Origin: an uncultured Mycoplasmatota bacterium
GTDB lineage: Bacteria > Bacillota_I > Bacilli_A > RF39 > UBA660
DNA length: 14,323 nucleotides
Direction: 5' to 3'
NCBI GenBank assembly: GCA_900553435.1
Contig: USDC01000006.1
Coordinates: forward strand, 1 to 14,323
Part shown: positions 13,161 through 14,323 of the stretch, piece after piece
Layout of the letters: every line of letters starts with the position of its first letter
Position numbering within the stretch: position 1 is the stretch's first letter
Program-made: the position numbers and the translations under genes
The notes under the pieces: model-generated
Database searches by the model: none
Told to the model about the DNA's origin: nothing
The model's input: the letters and a program-made list of their open reading frames with translations, nothing else

Positions 13161-13406
13161 TTGCCTAAATTTGGTGATGACTTTTTTAATAGAGTTGAGA
13201 AAAAAACAAACGTTAACAAAGATACAATTATGTCCCTTGCAAGAAAATTACAAAATGGAAATATGAAAGATGAAAAAGTATTAAGAGAAGTAATAAGAGA
13301 AATTAGTGATATGACTGGTAAAGAGGTATCAAAAGAAAAAGAACAAAAAATAATTGATTCTATAATAAATGATAAAGTTCCTAAGGATATGGATAAGTAT
13401 ATTTAA
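13161..13406 (+). CDS. spoVIF: SpoVIF-like (stage VI sporulation protein F family) small protein
   Basis: 81 residues, near the 80-90 usual for the family. It matches the SpoVIF pattern: FFNRVEKKTNVN at 8-19, SLARKLQNGNMKDEK at 25-39, a V-I-R-E-I helix, GKEVSKEKEQKIIDSI at 53-68 and the ending VPKDMDK. In Bacillus subtilis SpoVIF is made late in the mother cell and is needed for coat assembly and spore resistance. The protein is charged, helical and soluble, with no signal peptide. The start is TTG at 13161: the very strong ribosome site AAAGGAGTGAT (13146-13156) is spaced four bases before it, and the in-frame GTG at 13152 is part of that site. Presence suggests a spore-forming lineage or a kept relative with another role. 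Family assignment is by pattern memory, so the name is less certain than the gene. Confidence 0.68.
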   Translation: MPKFGDDFFNRVEKKTNVNKDTIMSLARKLQNGNMKDEKVLREVIREISDMTGKEVSKEKEQKIIDSIINDKVPKDMDKYI

Positions 13407-13416
13407 CTTATCTTTT
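13392..13416 (+). terminator. Rho-independent terminator overlapping the spoVIF-like stop
   Basis: GATAAGT (13392-13398) pairs with ACTTATC (13406-13412), 7-nt loop holding the TAA stop, then TTTT. Confidence 0.75.
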
Positions 13417-13480
13417 ATTATAGAATTCTTGTATGATAGTTATTAAGGCTTATTATATTTAGAATATTAAGAAAACATAT

Positions 13481-13509
13481 TTGACAATAATAAGTGATGT
13501 TGATATTAT
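13481..13509 (+). promoter_or_regulatory. Promoter of the acetyltransferase/ABC-F unit
   Basis: Consensus TTGACA (13481-13486), 17-bp spacer, TATTAT (13504-13509). The start near 13516 leaves a leader of about 107 bases, much longer than for the neighbouring genes. No strong hairpin with a T-run was found in that leader; it contains the palindrome AAAAAATTTTTT near 13575. Confidence 0.72.
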
Positions 13510-13622
13510 ACGAATAAAGTAAAAAGAAATTAATTTAAAAAAGTTTTTAGTGTAGGAGATGTTTTAGAGTGGGAGAAAAAATTTTTTATTAAGAACTTAG
13601 ATAAAATTATAAAGGAGTTTAA

Positions 13623-14114
13623 ATGATGAAGTTAAAATTATATTCAGGTAATGAAATAAATAGTGAAATTTTAAAGCAAATGTATTTAATTTTAATAGAT
13701 AATTTGTTTATAACATATCCTAGTTTTTTAGATAATAGAGAAAAACATGATAGTTTGGAAAATCAAAACAAATGGTTTAATATGATACGGACTACGAGTA
13801 ATTATCACGTAATTCTTTGCACCCAAAATAGTGAAGTTATAGGTTTTTTAAATTATTGTATTGATAATAATAAAAAATTATGGATTTCTGAAATACAAAT
13901 AAAAAATGAGTATAAAAACAAAGGTATTTTAAAAAAAATGATCAAGAAATTTATTTCATTAAAACAAGTAAAAAAATTTAACTCAGTAATTATTCATATT
14001 AACAAAGAAAATAATTTATCTAAAAAAGTTTTTTCTCATATTGGTTTTAAAGTGATTAAAGACTCTATATATAGCATAGATTTATTAAAATTAAGTAAGT
14101 GGGTTAATAAATGA
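13623..14114 (+). CDS. GNAT-family N-acetyltransferase
   Basis: 163 residues in one GNAT domain. Such enzymes move an acetyl group from acetyl-CoA to an amine on a small molecule or protein; the target here is unknown. Strand 4 and motif A are seen in LWISEIQIKNEYKNKGILKKM (about 86-106), and motif B in ENNLSKKVFSHIGFKVI (129-145), where N-x-x-S-x-x-x-F-x-x-x-G-F is the standard pattern. The acetyl-CoA loop reads Y-K-N-K-G-I-L, with Leu103 where the consensus R-x-x-G-x-G/A has Gly or Ala; this is unusual but occurs in active members. ATG 13623 and ATG 13626 are both possible behind AAAGGAG (13611-13617). It stands 32 bases upstream of an ABC-F ATPase, probably in one transcript. That pairing hints at drug tolerance or translation stress, which is inference only. 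Confidence 0.83.
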   Translation: MMKLKLYSGNEINSEILKQMYLILIDNLFITYPSFLDNREKHDSLENQNKWFNMIRTTSNYHVILCTQNSEVIGFLNYCIDNNKKLWISEIQIKNEYKNKGILKKMIKKFISLKQVKKFNSVIIHINKENNLSKKVFSHIGFKVIKDSIYSIDLLKLSKWVNK

Positions 14115-14146
14115 CTTAAAATTGTTGGGATAGGAGTGTGGAAAAC

Positions 14147-14323
14147 ATGATATTAAAAAATGTTAAATTTTCTATACAAAATAATAATATATTAGATAAT
14201 ATAAGCTTTTCATTAAATAGTGAGGATAAAATAGGGTTAGTTGGTGTTAATGGTTCTGGGAAATCTACATTATTGAAATTAATAAGCGGAAATTTAAATC
14301 CAGATAGTGGTAAAGTAAACTTA
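14147..14323 (+). CDS. ABC-F-type ATPase, N-terminal fragment (cut by the window end)
   Basis: First 59 codons of an ATP-binding cassette protein. It begins MILKNVKFSI and has the Walker A motif GVNGSGKST at 33-41, followed by LLKLISGNLNPDSGKV. Starting directly at the nucleotide-binding domain with no membrane segments, and the G-V/R/P-N-G-x-GKST, L-L-K-L-x-x-G-x-L-x-P-x-x-G layout, is typical of ABC-F proteins, which act on the ribosome as drug-resistance or stall-relief factors. An ABC transporter ATPase subunit is the alternative; the second ABC domain and linker would decide but lie outside. Ribosome site AGGAG at 14132-14136, ten bases from the ATG. Confidence 0.7.
   Translation, partial: MILKNVKFSIQNNNILDNISFSLNSEDKIGLVGVNGSGKSTLLKLISGNLNPDSGKVNL

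Noticed and set aside
13569..13592. Seven-codon leader peptide (GTG start) before the acetyltransferase
   Set aside because: The ribosome site is badly spaced and there is no attenuator hairpin; chance short frames are common in such AT-rich DNA.
1..14323. CRISPR array, tRNA, rRNA or insertion sequence
   Set aside because: No regularly spaced repeats, no tRNA-like cloverleaf with CCA-type ends, no rRNA sequence and no transposase frame were seen.
1..14323. Mycoplasma-type genetic code
   Set aside because: PFOR and the acetyltransferase end at TGA at the expected family lengths, and no in-frame TGA-Trp is needed.

Overview
The window is a low-GC Bacillota-type fragment, probably from an uncultured gut-type anaerobe, carrying housekeeping genes on the + strand. 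Hand counts on sampled lines give roughly 20-30% GC in most of it. TGA is used as a stop (pyruvate:ferredoxin oxidoreductase, acetyltransferase), so the code is standard and not the mycoplasma code. PFOR points to anaerobic metabolism. The SpoVIF-like protein and the DUF285/BspA-type surface protein fit an AT-rich uncultured Bacilli or Clostridia lineage; the exact taxon cannot be fixed from sequence alone.

Region 1 (1 to about 950) does not match the rest. It holds the last 94 codons of glmS and the glutaminase half of guaA, at roughly 40% GC in sampled lines. Near 930-960 the guaA frame runs, without a stop, into the C-terminal three quarters of a nucleotidyltransferase written in the AT-rich style of the rest of the window. 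The best reading is a chimeric join of two genomes, either assembly or amplification artefact or recent recombination. It is not a functional fusion, because both halves lack their other essential domain.

Region 2 (1622-6144) is a two-gene unit: PFOR and, one base later, an extended short-chain dehydrogenase/reductase, between a terminator and promoter upstream and a terminator downstream.

Region 3 (6146-8100) is the accessory part. Two tandem promoters lie upstream of a secreted DUF285 surface protein. The first has a run of eight G in its -35/-10 spacer and a perfect 8-bp inverted repeat over its -10, which suggests phase variation or repressor control. The surface gene has near-identical 38-bp direct repeats an exact multiple of three apart, on either side of its central domain.

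Region 4 (8101-8322) is a 336-bp gap that appears to be a divergent regulatory region. A putative structured small RNA of about 100 nt is read leftward with its own promoter and terminator. The recG promoter faces right, with a LexA-box-like sequence in its spacer. Between the two promoters lie T-tracts repeated every 10 bp.

Region 5 (8323-13416) is a run of core genes for DNA repair and translation or ribosome assembly: recG, a YebC-family gene, engB and der, followed by a short spoVIF-like gene. Most have their own -10 box. Several have a terminator hairpin whose 5' arm includes the last codons and whose 3' side merges with the next promoter.

Region 6 (13417-14323) holds a GNAT acetyltransferase after a leader of about 107 nt, then the start of an ABC-F type ATPase cut by the window edge. 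This pair could be a drug-tolerance or translation-related module.
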